NCBI GenBank assembly: GCA_035642125.1
Contig: DASQSZ010000076.1
Span: forward strand, 1 to 29,853
DNA: 29,853 nt
Origin: CALAED01 sp937891035
GTDB lineage: Bacteria; Actinomycetota; Actinomycetes; Streptosporangiales; Streptosporangiaceae
Direction of reading: 5' to 3'
Below are positions 14,571 to 21,489 of the stretch, piece by piece. Each line of letters begins with the position of its first letter. The first letter of the stretch is position 1. The notes below the pieces were generated by a model. It had not been told where the DNA came from and made no database searches. It saw only the letters and a program-made list of their open reading frames with translations. Position numbers and translations under genes: made by a program.

Positions 14571-15911
14571 ATGGTCGCACAAGTTCGCAGCATGGACCCG
14601 AAAACGGCGCTGGCCATCGAGACAACGGCCCCTTCGCCCGTGGACGGTCGGCTGCCCATCGAGGGCACGCTCCCCGAAGGACTGGACGGATGTTTCCTCC
14701 AGGCCGGGCCCCATCCGCTGGTCGCCGCGGCGACCAGCGGCAGTCTCGCCGCCGGCCCGCACGTCTTCTCCGGAATCCGGCTGAGCGCCGAGGGCGCCCG
14801 GTGGTACCGGGCCAAGACGCCGGTGCGGCGCAGCGAGCCCCTCGGGCCGATCCCGGCGCTGGCTCCGGCGCTGTGGCCGGCTGGCCCCCACACGGACGGC
14901 CACGACGGCCTGGACGGCCTGGACGGCCTCGACGGGCCCGGGCTCGCCGCGTTCGCCCGGCCGGTGCGCGAGGCGGGCGGGTTCCGCTGGCACACCGTCG
15001 CCACCTATCCGGGCCTCGACTATGCCGAACACCTGATCGCGAATGCCGAGGGGCGCGTCGTGCATGCCTCGGTGATTGCCCTCCCCGGCGCGCCCCTCAT
15101 GTACGCGACCGCGATCACCCACCGCTACGTCGTCGTCCTCGACCTGCCCGTCGTCTACTCCCGGGCCGCCGACCTGATCGGGGCGCGGCTGCCCTACACC
15201 TGGCGGCCGGACCGCCCGGCGCGCGTGGGTCTGTTGCCGCGCGCCGCGGGGGCGGCGGCGGAGCCGCGCTGGCTCCCCATCGACCCGTGTTACGTCATCG
15301 ACGTCGTGAACGCCTACGACGACGGCGATCGGGTCATCATGGACGCCGTCTGGCAGGCGCGTGCCTTCACCGGCTCGCCCGGCTCGCCCGGCTCGTCAGG
15401 CTCGGCTGCCGCGCCGCGGGTGTGTCGCTGGACACTCGACCCCGCCGCCGGTGCCGTACGCGTACAGGCACTGCCATCGACCCTGGAGGCGGGCACCGTG
15501 GACGGGCGGGTGAGCGGCCGCCGGCATCGCCATGTGTTCGGCACCGTCGCCGGCGGCGGCGCGCTGGCCTGTCATGACCTCGCCGAAGGCACCACTCGCC
15601 TGGCGGCATCCGGCCCCGGATGGCGGGTCGGCCCGCCCGTGTTCGCGCCCGATGAGCGCCGCGCCGAGGAAGGCGCGGGCTGGCTCGTGGTCATCGCCCG
15701 GCACGCGGGGCGGCGGTCGTGCGAGCTCAGAGTCATCGACGCCCTCGACCCCGCCGGCCCGCCGCGCGCGGTGATCCGGCTTCCCGTCGTCCTGCCCGCC
15801 GACCGGCGTACGGCATGGATCCCCGGTTTGCCGGCGGCGCCGCCCACGGACACCGCGGTTCGCCCGGCCGTCGCCGCCGACCTGCGGCGCGCGCTTCCCG
15901 CGGCCGAATAG
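14571..15911 (+). CDS. Carotenoid oxygenase (RPE65/CCD)-family homologue lacking the iron-binding histidines
   Basis: A 446-residue protein with a seven-bladed propeller family layout: an N-terminal GCFLQAGPHP, YPGLD, an ITHRYVVVLDLPV segment, ARVGLLPR, DPCYVIDVVNAYDDGDRV, GRRHRHVFGTV, and a C-terminal AWIPG. Active members hold Fe(II) with four His. Against the usual blocks AHP, MHDF, VFH-x-NAY and FHGNW, this protein has Arg130 (ARP), Tyr178 (MYAT), Asp244 (VID) and Arg413 (RRTAW). The normal dioxygenase metal site therefore seems absent, and catalysis by the usual route is unlikely. Two 9-nt in-frame repeats encode GLDGLDGLDG and GSPGSPGSSG loops. ATG 14571 is preceded by GGGGAGGA at 8 nt; GTG 14568 is an alternative. 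It is divergent from a TetR gene and followed 81 nt on by a membrane protein gene. Confidence 0.85.
   Translation: MVAQVRSMDPKTALAIETTAPSPVDGRLPIEGTLPEGLDGCFLQAGPHPLVAAATSGSLAAGPHVFSGIRLSAEGARWYRAKTPVRRSEPLGPIPALAPALWPAGPHTDGHDGLDGLDGLDGPGLAAFARPVREAGGFRWHTVATYPGLDYAEHLIANAEGRVVHASVIALPGAPLMYATAITHRYVVVLDLPVVYSRAADLIGARLPYTWRPDRPARVGLLPRAAGAAAEPRWLPIDPCYVIDVVNAYDDGDRVIMDAVWQARAFTGSPGSPGSSGSAAAPRVCRWTLDPAAGAVRVQALPSTLEAGTVDGRVSGRRHRHVFGTVAGGGALACHDLAEGTTRLAASGPGWRVGPPVFAPDERRAEEGAGWLVVIARHAGRRSCELRVIDALDPAGPPRAVIRLPVVLPADRRTAWIPGLPAAPPTDTAVRPAVAADLRRALPAAE
14906..14937 (+). repeat. 9-nt tandem repeat inside the carotenoid-oxygenase-like gene
   Basis: About three and a half copies of GACGGCCTG and near variants run in frame, giving GLDGLDGLDGL-type residues. 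The repeat lies before the position of the first lost iron ligand and probably encodes an expandable surface loop. Confidence 0.7.
15368..15405 (+). repeat. Second 9-nt tandem repeat inside the carotenoid-oxygenase-like gene
   Basis: About four copies of GGCTCGCCC and variants encode GSPGSPGSSGS, a flexible linker-like loop between propeller blades. It differs in sequence from the repeat near 14906, so the two arose separately. Confidence 0.7.
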
Positions 15912-15992
15912 ACGCGCCGCGCACAGCGGCGCCCGCACATCACCCCGGACACCGCCGTCCGAATCCTGCCTCAACAGAGCGAGGACTCCACC

Positions 15993-16958
15993 ATGACCCA
16001 AACAGCCAAGGCCCCGGACGCGACGGTCACCGCGCGACCGACATCGATGCTCGTCAGCGGGGCGTTCCCCCGCCGCCGCGGCGTGGTGGTCGGCGTGAGC
16101 GTGCTCGCCGGCTTCTTACTCACCGTGGTGTGGTCGGCGAGCTTCGTCGACCAGACGATCGGGGACAACATGGCCGACACCATGCTCGGCCACCACGCCA
16201 AGGACGCCCCGATCGGCGGCATCCTGTCCGGGATCGCCTTCGCCCTCGCCTCCGGGGTGGCCGGCACCTTCACCGCGTGCAACATCGCGGTGTTCGGCAC
16301 GCTGGCTCCGCTGCTCGGGCAGCACGAGTCGGCGCGGGGGCGGATGCTCCAGGCCCTTCGGCCGATCGGCTGGCTGTCGGCCGGAATGCTCGCGGTGTCG
16401 GCGACGTACGGAGCGCTCGTCGGCGTGGTCGGCACGCACCTGCCTCAGTTCCAGACGGCCAGGCCGGCGACCGGCCTGTCGCCACGGACGATCCAGGCCA
16501 TGGTCGTGTTCGGCATCATCGGGTTCGTCCTGCTCTGGTTGGGGCTGGCCGCCGTGGGCGTGGTGCGGGACCCGCTGGCGCGCGTGTCGGCGCGCTTCCC
16601 GAACGCGCCGTTGATCCTCATGGGCGCGCTGATCGGCGGTTTCCTCATCGGGCGCCCGTTCGCGCTGTTCCGCCAGATGTTCCGCGACGCGGCAGAAAGC
16701 CACAATCCCCTTTACGGGGCGCTCGCCTTCAGCCTTCAGTCGATCGGGAACATCGTGATCGTGACGGTGATCTTCTTGCTCATGGCGCTGCTCGCCGGCC
16801 GCCGGCTGCGGAACTGGATCTCCGCCAAGCCGAGCCGGTCCGCCGTCATGGTGGGCGCCGCGCTCATCACTGTCGGCGCCTTCACGATGTTGTACTGGGA
16901 CGTCCGCATCCTGGCCGCCCGTGACCTCATCTGGTATCCGCGGGCCCCGTGGGCGTAA
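15993..16958 (+). CDS. Multi-pass membrane protein of unknown function, remotely CcdA/DsbD-like
   Basis: A 321-residue protein with about six to seven hydrophobic segments, near residues 30-50, 70-95, 125-150, 168-190, 205-225, 245-270 and 283-302. The short segment FALASGVAGTFTACNIAVFG recalls the Cys-bearing helices of CcdA/DsbD-type electron-transfer membrane proteins, but only one such Cys is obvious, so I do not assign that function. ATG 15993 has GAGGA 7 nt upstream. It follows the carotenoid-oxygenase-like gene by 81 nt on the same strand and probably shares its TetR-controlled promoter. That pairing suggests a membrane-linked process using an isoprenoid or polyene ligand, which is inference. 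Its 3' end overlaps the convergent DUF5999 gene by 32 nt. Confidence 0.75.
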   Translation: MTQTAKAPDATVTARPTSMLVSGAFPRRRGVVVGVSVLAGFLLTVVWSASFVDQTIGDNMADTMLGHHAKDAPIGGILSGIAFALASGVAGTFTACNIAVFGTLAPLLGQHESARGRMLQALRPIGWLSAGMLAVSATYGALVGVVGTHLPQFQTARPATGLSPRTIQAMVVFGIIGFVLLWLGLAAVGVVRDPLARVSARFPNAPLILMGALIGGFLIGRPFALFRQMFRDAAESHNPLYGALAFSLQSIGNIVIVTVIFLLMALLAGRRLRNWISAKPSRSAVMVGAALITVGAFTMLYWDVRILAARDLIWYPRAPWA

Positions 16959-17235
16959 GCTCCGCCGACCGGCGCCGCCCCGGCCCGTCGTGCCACCCGT
17001 TCGCCCGCCGCGGGCGGCAGGGCTCGGCCCGGGGCGCGGCGCCGGTCACCCCGATGTCGGTGGGCCGGTGCGGCGGCACGACGGCGCCGTCGGGCAACAA
17101 CTCTCCGGTGTCCTCGAAGACGATCACGCCGTTGCACAGTAAGGTCCAGCCCTGTTCGGGGTGGCTGGCCACGATGCGAGCCGCCTCGCGGTCCGGTGCC
17201 GTCGGCAGCGGACAAGGAGGCTGGTGAGTGCACAT
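16927..17235 (-). CDS. DUF5999 family protein
   Basis: A 102-residue protein. The first 60 residues are the well-conserved actinomycete small protein known as DUF5999, recognised by MCTHQPPCP, DREAARIVASHPEQGW, LLCNGVIVFEDTGELLPDG and PPHRP. Function is unknown. The Cys and His residues near the N-terminus could bind metal. The start was set at ATG 17235 from the MCTH start of the family and from AAGAAGG 5-6 nt upstream. About 40 extra C-terminal residues rich in Arg and Pro go beyond the usual end and overlap the 3' end of the convergent membrane protein gene by 32 nt, so they may come from loss of the original stop codon. Confidence 0.85.
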   Translation of the reverse strand: MCTHQPPCPLPTAPDREAARIVASHPEQGWTLLCNGVIVFEDTGELLPDGAVVPPHRPTDIGVTGAAPRAEPCRPRRANGWHDGPGRRRSAELTPTGPADTR

Positions 17236-17542
17236 CTGCGCCTTCTTATTGTCTGGCCGCCGGGAGAACCGCCGTGGCCGCTGAGCGTCGTCCACGGTGG
17301 GCCGGCCGTCTTTCGAATGTGGTGCTCAGTGTCATCAACATAGTGTCAGGCGTGGAGTGTTTGCGCCGTATTTTGAAATGCCCTCTCCACCGAGGCGCAT
17401 CGACCAGGCAAAACGCGAGGACCCGCCAAGGGATGTCCCGCGCACGCGAAGTGCACTGCTTAATGAGTCCGGCCGCACCCTTGACCGGCCGCCGGCCGGC
17501 TCGCGTTCGGCTTGAGCGAGCCGGCTGGTCTGGGTGCGGCTC
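17236..17542. other. Intergenic region between two minus-strand genes
   Basis: About 307 nt with no supported gene. It holds a strong hairpin at its right end (17495-17525) that serves the gene at 17543. The part near 17330-17400 is relatively AT-rich and could contain the DUF5999 promoter, but no clear -35/-10 pair was found. Confidence 0.4.
17495..17525 (-). terminator. Perfect 10-bp hairpin downstream of the small unknown gene
   Basis: GCCGGCTCGC at 17495-17504 pairs exactly with GCGAGCCGGC at 17516-17525 around an 11 nt loop. It starts about 17 nt beyond the stop codon of the minus-strand gene at 17543. There is no T-tract on either strand. Confidence 0.65.
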
Positions 17543-17926
17543 TCAGTCGATTTTGACTTGCATGAAAGCCGGCTCAGAGCGAAGAACCTCGAAGTGGCCG
17601 GTGTTCGTGTTGCGGCACACGAACCTCCAGAACCTGTCATTGATGCGCAGCACGTCAATGGCGCTTCCCGCGTCGGCGCCGTTCATCTGCTGCTTCACGA
17701 CAAACGGTTCGGCCTCGTTCAACGGACGATCTACCCAAGCCGCCGTACCGAACGGCAAGTCTCTATACGTCGTTGGGTCGCCGGCCGCGACCGGAGCTTT
17801 GCGAAATTGGACGGTCAGGAAGCTGCCGTCATAGCTGCCCTTGACTCCCCGTCCGCCACGAACGATCAGCGGAAACCAGCCTGGCGGATCCATAAACGCC
17901 CCCGTCCCCCCGTTATTGTTGAGCAC
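17543..17926 (-). CDS. Hypothetical protein, possibly the remnant of a longer secreted protein
   Basis: A frame of 127 residues that I cannot assign to a family. Visible blocks are GWFPLIVRGGRGVKGSYDGSF, DLPFGTAAWVDRPLNEAEP and DRFWRFVCRNTNTGHF, which read like an extracellular beta-rich domain rich in aromatic residues. There is no signal peptide. Coding-like sequence seems to run upstream of the GTG at 17926 (DRAQVV) as far as an in-frame TGA at 17960-17962, and no ribosome binding site lies before the GTG. An internal ATG at codon 12 is the other candidate start. Local base composition is less GC-rich than the neighbours, which hints at acquired or decaying DNA. A hairpin lies just past the stop. 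Whether it is expressed is doubtful. Confidence 0.5.
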   Translation of the reverse strand: MLNNNGGTGAFMDPPGWFPLIVRGGRGVKGSYDGSFLTVQFRKAPVAAGDPTTYRDLPFGTAAWVDRPLNEAEPFVVKQQMNGADAGSAIDVLRINDRFWRFVCRNTNTGHFEVLRSEPAFMQVKID

Positions 17927-18169
17927 AACTTGCGCCCTATCGATTACGGTACGGCGGTGTCAAGATTGAAACCAGGATCTTGTATGACCACCCTCGGACA
18001 CGACGGCACCATAAAAGGTTGTCGCCCTCATTGCGGTTTGAGCGGGGACCATCGAACGATCTGTTTGCTCGCGTGGAAACGACTCATGCACCGGAAGTAA
18101 GCGCACGTCAGCGGTACCGAGGTCCGTCACCCCCGATGCCCAGACCCGGGTGAAAGGGGCGCTGAGGGG

Positions 18170-18973
18170 TCAGCGGCTGACGGCCTTTTTGTAGCGCCAC
18201 GTGGCCAGCGGGACGAAGGCTGTGAGCATGACCGCCGACCACAGGAGCGAGCTCACGATCGGGTGCTGGAGCGGCCAGGCGGCGGGAGCCGGCGCGGCGG
18301 GGTTGACGTTGCCGAACAGTTCGCGGGCTGCCTGGGTGAAGGCCGAGACGGGGTTCCACTCGGCGATGACCTGGAGCGGGCGGGCGAGCCGGGTGGTGTC
18401 GATGAAGGTGTTCGCGACGAACACCAGCGGGAAGATCGCCATGCTGCTGACGTTGTTGAAGACCTCCGGCGTATGGATGACCAGTGCCAGCACGGTGGCG
18501 GCCCAGGACAGGGCATAGGCGAACAGCAGCAGCAACAGGCAGCCAAAGACGACCTTGTGCGGTGGGGTGTGCACCCGCCAGCCGATGATCAACCCCATCC
18601 CGATCATCATGACCAGGCTGATCAGGTTCGTCAGCAGGTCGCTCGTGGTCCGGCCGATCAGCACCGCCGACGGCGACATCGGCAGCGTGCGGAGCCGGTC
18701 GATGATCCCCTTTTGCAGATCGCCGACCAGCATGTAACCGCTGAGCGCGGCACCGAAGATCGCCGTCTGGGTGAACACCCCGGGGAGCATGAACTCGCGG
18801 TAGGGCACTCCCGGGATTTCGATCATGTTGCCGAACACGAAGGCGAACAGCAACACGAACATGATGGGCGTGAGGATCACCGACCCCAGCAGGTCGGGCA
18901 CCCGCACCAGCTTGATGGTGTTGCGCTTGGTCATCGTGATGCCGTCGGCGATGGCGATTCTGGTGGCGTTCAT
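18170..18973 (-). CDS. ABC-2 type exporter permease, DrrB-like
   Basis: A 267-residue permease with six hydrophobic segments typical of ABC-2 exporters: near residues 30-50 (VILTPIMFVLLFAFVFG), 65-85, 110-135, 142-165, 172-192 and 235-255. The cytoplasmic GIIDRLRTLPMSPSAVLIGR between segments 2 and 3 is the coupling-helix motif of the DrrB type. Start ATG 18973 has GAAGGA 6-7 nt upstream and overlaps the stop of the ATPase gene by 4 nt (ATGA), so the two are translationally coupled. The pair should form an exporter for a small hydrophobic molecule; the cargo is unknown, and it could be an antibiotic, lipid or peptide. It is last in an operon with the HicB-like, DUF4097 and ATPase genes. Confidence 0.92.
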   Translation of the reverse strand: MNATRIAIADGITMTKRNTIKLVRVPDLLGSVILTPIMFVLLFAFVFGNMIEIPGVPYREFMLPGVFTQTAIFGAALSGYMLVGDLQKGIIDRLRTLPMSPSAVLIGRTTSDLLTNLISLVMMIGMGLIIGWRVHTPPHKVVFGCLLLLLFAYALSWAATVLALVIHTPEVFNNVSSMAIFPLVFVANTFIDTTRLARPLQVIAEWNPVSAFTQAARELFGNVNPAAPAPAAWPLQHPIVSSLLWSAVMLTAFVPLATWRYKKAVSR

Positions 18974-19938
18974 ATGAGTTCCTTCTCGGGGGCGATCTGG
19001 TGCGCCTCGTGCCCGGTGAGGGAGAGGAACACATCGTCCAAGGTGGGGCGCCGCAGCCCGGCGTCCCGCACCACGACGCCTTCGGCGGCCAGCAGGCCGA
19101 GGGCTTCGGTGAGCGCGGCGGCGCCGCCGGTGACCGGGATCGTGACGCGGCGGCCACCGGCGTCGGTGCGCATCCGACCGACGGCGAGCCAGGCTAGCGC
19201 CTGCCGAGCGGTCTCGGCGGCGGCGGCGTCGCTGACGGTGAGCTCGATCCGGTCGCCGCCGACCTGGTCCTTGAGCTCGTCGGCCGTGCCGAGCGCGATC
19301 ACCCGGCCGTGGTCGACCACCGCGATCCGGTCGGCCAGGTGGTCGGCCTCCTCCATGTACTGGGTGGTGAGCAGCAGCGTCGTGCCCGCGGCGACGAGTT
19401 CGGAGATGACGTCCCACAGACCGGCGCGCGCCCGCGGGTCGAGGCCGGTCGTGGGCTCGTCGAGGAACAGCACCGGCGGTGCGGCGACCAGCGCCGCCGC
19501 GAGGTCGAGCCGGCGCCGCATGCCGCCGGAATAGCCCTTGACCGGGCGGTCCGCCGCCGCGGCGAGGTCGAAGCGCTCGAGCAGCTCCCGCGCCCTGGCC
19601 CTGCTGCGCCGCGGGCCGAGGTGGTAAAGACGGCCCACCATCTCGAGGTTCTCCATGCCGGTGAGGTCCTCGTCGACCGCCGCGTACTGTCCGGAGACCC
19701 CGATGTGGGAACGCAGCCGCCGGGCGTCGCCGACCACGTCGAAGCCGGCGACCGTGGCGTGGCCGGCATCCGGCCGCACCAGCGTTGTCAAGATCCTGAC
19801 CGTCGTTGTCTTGCCCGCCCCGTTCGGACCGAGCAGTCCGAACACCGTCCCCGTCGGAACCGACAGGCTCATCTCGTCGAGGGCGACGACGTCGCCGTAC
19901 CTTTTGACCAGCCCATCGGCCACGATCGCGTCTGACAT
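18970..19938 (-). CDS. ABC transporter ATP-binding protein, DrrA-like
   Basis: A 322-residue ATPase of the daunorubicin-resistance DrrA type. Walker A is GPNGAGKTT (Lys43), the signature is YSGGMRRRLDLA (about 136-147), and Walker B is VLFLDEPTTGLD with Glu161. The switch position reads TTQYMEEAD, with Gln where many ABC proteins have His, as is usual in DrrA-like proteins. The extra C-terminal domain (about 220-322) contains a beta-rich segment and ends in the DrrA-like LRRPTLDDVFLSLTGHEA block. ATG 19938 has AGGAAGAG close upstream. It lies 30 nt after the DUF4097 gene and overlaps the permease by 4 nt. It powers the exporter formed with the 18170-18973 product. Confidence 0.94.
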   Translation of the reverse strand: MSDAIVADGLVKRYGDVVALDEMSLSVPTGTVFGLLGPNGAGKTTTVRILTTLVRPDAGHATVAGFDVVGDARRLRSHIGVSGQYAAVDEDLTGMENLEMVGRLYHLGPRRSRARARELLERFDLAAAADRPVKGYSGGMRRRLDLAAALVAAPPVLFLDEPTTGLDPRARAGLWDVISELVAAGTTLLLTTQYMEEADHLADRIAVVDHGRVIALGTADELKDQVGGDRIELTVSDAAAAETARQALAWLAVGRMRTDAGGRRVTIPVTGGAAALTEALGLLAAEGVVVRDAGLRRPTLDDVFLSLTGHEAHQIAPEKELI

Positions 19939-19968
19939 GAGCTCTTCCTGTTCTGCGGTTGTGGGGGG

Positions 19969-20811
19969 TCAGGAGCGGCGGATCACGATGTCGCCGAAAC
20001 CGGTGCGGGCGCGCACCTCGACCGTCTCCGCGCCCGGCTCGGCCCCGTCGGCCGGGTCAAGCTCGCTGCGTACGCTGCCGTGCCTGGACCGCACGTCGAG
20101 CCAGGCGGCGGTGCCATCGGCGACCCCGATCTCCAGCTCGCCGAAGCCGGTCTCGAGGACGACCGCACCGCGTACCACCTCACCGACCCGGACGTTGCCG
20201 TGCGCGGTCTTGGCGGCGACGGTGGCCAGCGCGCGGTCGACCGTGATGTCGCCGTTCGCCGTGGTCATCCGGACGTCGCCGGTCACCTCTCCGAGGGTGA
20301 TGTCGCCGTTGGCGGTCTTGACCGCGGCCGTGCCGTCGACCGCGCCGATCCAGACCTTGCCGGATGAGGTGCGCACATCCGCCGGCCCCGCCGACCGGGC
20401 GACCGAGACGTCGCCCGCGCCGGTACGCAGCCGCAGCCGCCCCGTCTCGTCGAGGCGGATGGCGCCCGCCGCGCTGTCGAACATGGAGGCGCCGATGCGG
20501 CCGCTGCCCCGGATCTCCGCCATGGCCTTGGCCTCCACACGGGAGCCGGTGGGCAGGTCGATCGTGACGTCGATCGACGGCGGCCGGCCGAGCAGCGAAC
20601 GGATCTTGCTCTTGGGCGTCGTCACCGCCAGCCGGCCGGCCGCGTACTCGACCTGGGTCTGCTTGGCCGCCTGAACGTCGCCGTCCTCGGCCGGGTCGGT
20701 CGGGCGTACCTCGACCACAGTGTCGGCGCGGTCGCTCGCGTTGATCCAGAGGTGACCGGAAACGATGTCGATCACGGTGATGATCGGTTCCGGGGTGTCG
20801 AAAGTTGGCAT
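19969..20811 (-). CDS. DUF4097 family beta-strand repeat protein
   Basis: A 280-residue protein made almost wholly of short repeated beta strands, such as DVRTSSGKVWIGAVDG, AVKTANGDITLGEVTG and RMTTANGDITVDRA, the pattern of DUF4097, a right-handed beta-solenoid-like family. There is no signal peptide or membrane segment, so it is likely cytoplasmic. Function is unknown; relatives often sit beside ABC exporters or small regulators, as here. ATG 20811 is preceded by the purine-rich GAGGACGAGA. It lies 129 nt downstream of the HicB-like gene and 30 nt upstream of the ATPase gene, in one operon. The regularity of the TANGDIT repeats suggests internal duplication of blades. Confidence 0.88.
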   Translation of the reverse strand: MPTFDTPEPIITVIDIVSGHLWINASDRADTVVEVRPTDPAEDGDVQAAKQTQVEYAAGRLAVTTPKSKIRSLLGRPPSIDVTIDLPTGSRVEAKAMAEIRGSGRIGASMFDSAAGAIRLDETGRLRLRTGAGDVSVARSAGPADVRTSSGKVWIGAVDGTAAVKTANGDITLGEVTGDVRMTTANGDITVDRALATVAAKTAHGNVRVGEVVRGAVVLETGFGELEIGVADGTAAWLDVRSRHGSVRSELDPADGAEPGAETVEVRARTGFGDIVIRRS

Positions 20812-20940
20812 GGCTGTCTCGTCCTCGTGGGTCGGATCGTCCCGTTGGCCGGGACGCGATGAATTGATGGTCGGGAGGATGAAGGGTGGTCAGGAGCCGG
20901 CCGCCATGACGCGGCCCGGGGGAGAGGCGTCGCCCTTCGC

Positions 20941-21489
20941 TTAGCGCACCCAGCCGGTGTAGCGGCGGCCGAGCCCGCTGCCGGGCCGGCCGCCGCGGCC
21001 GGAGCCGGAGTTCGCGCCCTGACCGGGAACGCCGGCGGAGAGCGCGGCCGTGATGACGAGGACGAGCCAGGCGTTGACCGACAGGCCGGCCTTGCCGGCC
21101 GCCTCGTCGATGCGCGGTTTGATGCGCTCGGGAAGACGCAGGGTGATCCGCGATGTGCCGCCGTCTTCGGCGTCTGCGGGCGCCGGCGCGTTCTGCAGAC
21201 CGCCGCGCTCGGCCGGCGGCGCCTCGTCGTCGAACGAGTCGTCGGCCAGCGGCGGGGTCACCACGAAGTCCGGATCGCGCCCGCGCAGCCGCACCTCGAC
21301 CGAGCCCGGAGCGAGATCGCGGGTGATCTCGTCGGCGGCGGCCGACAACGCCTCCATCAAGACGAGCCGGGTGGCGGCGTCCAGCGGCCCGGTCAGCCGT
21401 TCGGCGAGCGCGCGCGCGTCCTCGCCGCCGGCCTCCGCCGCCACCGCGAGCTCGCGGCGGAGCCTGTCGACGTACGATGTGAGGTCCAT
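20941..21489 (-). CDS. HicB-like protein with C-terminal ribbon-helix-helix DNA-binding domain
   Basis: A 182-residue protein. The N-terminal 80 residues (LTSYVDRLRRELAVAAEAGG, then VEVRLRGRDPDFVV) resemble a HicB-like partial domain. Residues about 112-152 (TSRITLRLPERIKPRIDEAAGK, then SVNAWLVLVI) form a clear Arc/HicB ribbon-helix-helix fold. An acidic linker (about 80-110) joins them and a Gly/Arg/Ser tail follows. Such proteins are often labelled HicB-family antitoxins, but no HicA toxin gene is adjacent, so a plain transcriptional regulator of the DUF4097-ABC operon is more likely. ATG 21489 was chosen from the reading frame; the ribosome binding site is weak. The upstream 75 nt are packed with ATGAC/GTCAT half-sites suitable for a ribbon-helix-helix dimer, which points to autoregulation. 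Confidence 0.85.
   Translation of the reverse strand: MDLTSYVDRLRRELAVAAEAGGEDARALAERLTGPLDAATRLVLMEALSAAADEITRDLAPGSVEVRLRGRDPDFVVTPPLADDSFDDEAPPAERGGLQNAPAPADAEDGGTSRITLRLPERIKPRIDEAAGKAGLSVNAWLVLVITAALSAGVPGQGANSGSGRGGRPGSGLGRRYTGWVR

Noticed and set aside
17534..18100. 188-codon plus-strand frame
   Set aside because: It overlaps the minus-strand unknown gene, whose translation looks more protein-like (aromatic-rich, balanced), and it lacks a ribosome binding site.
18263..19534. 423-codon plus-strand frame opposite the ABC transporter genes
   Set aside because: His, Gln and Asp runs typical of antisense of transporter sequence; the minus-strand genes have full motif sets.
20941..21489. 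Toxin-antitoxin module
   Set aside because: Only a HicB-like protein is present; no small HicA-type or other toxin gene is adjacent on either strand.
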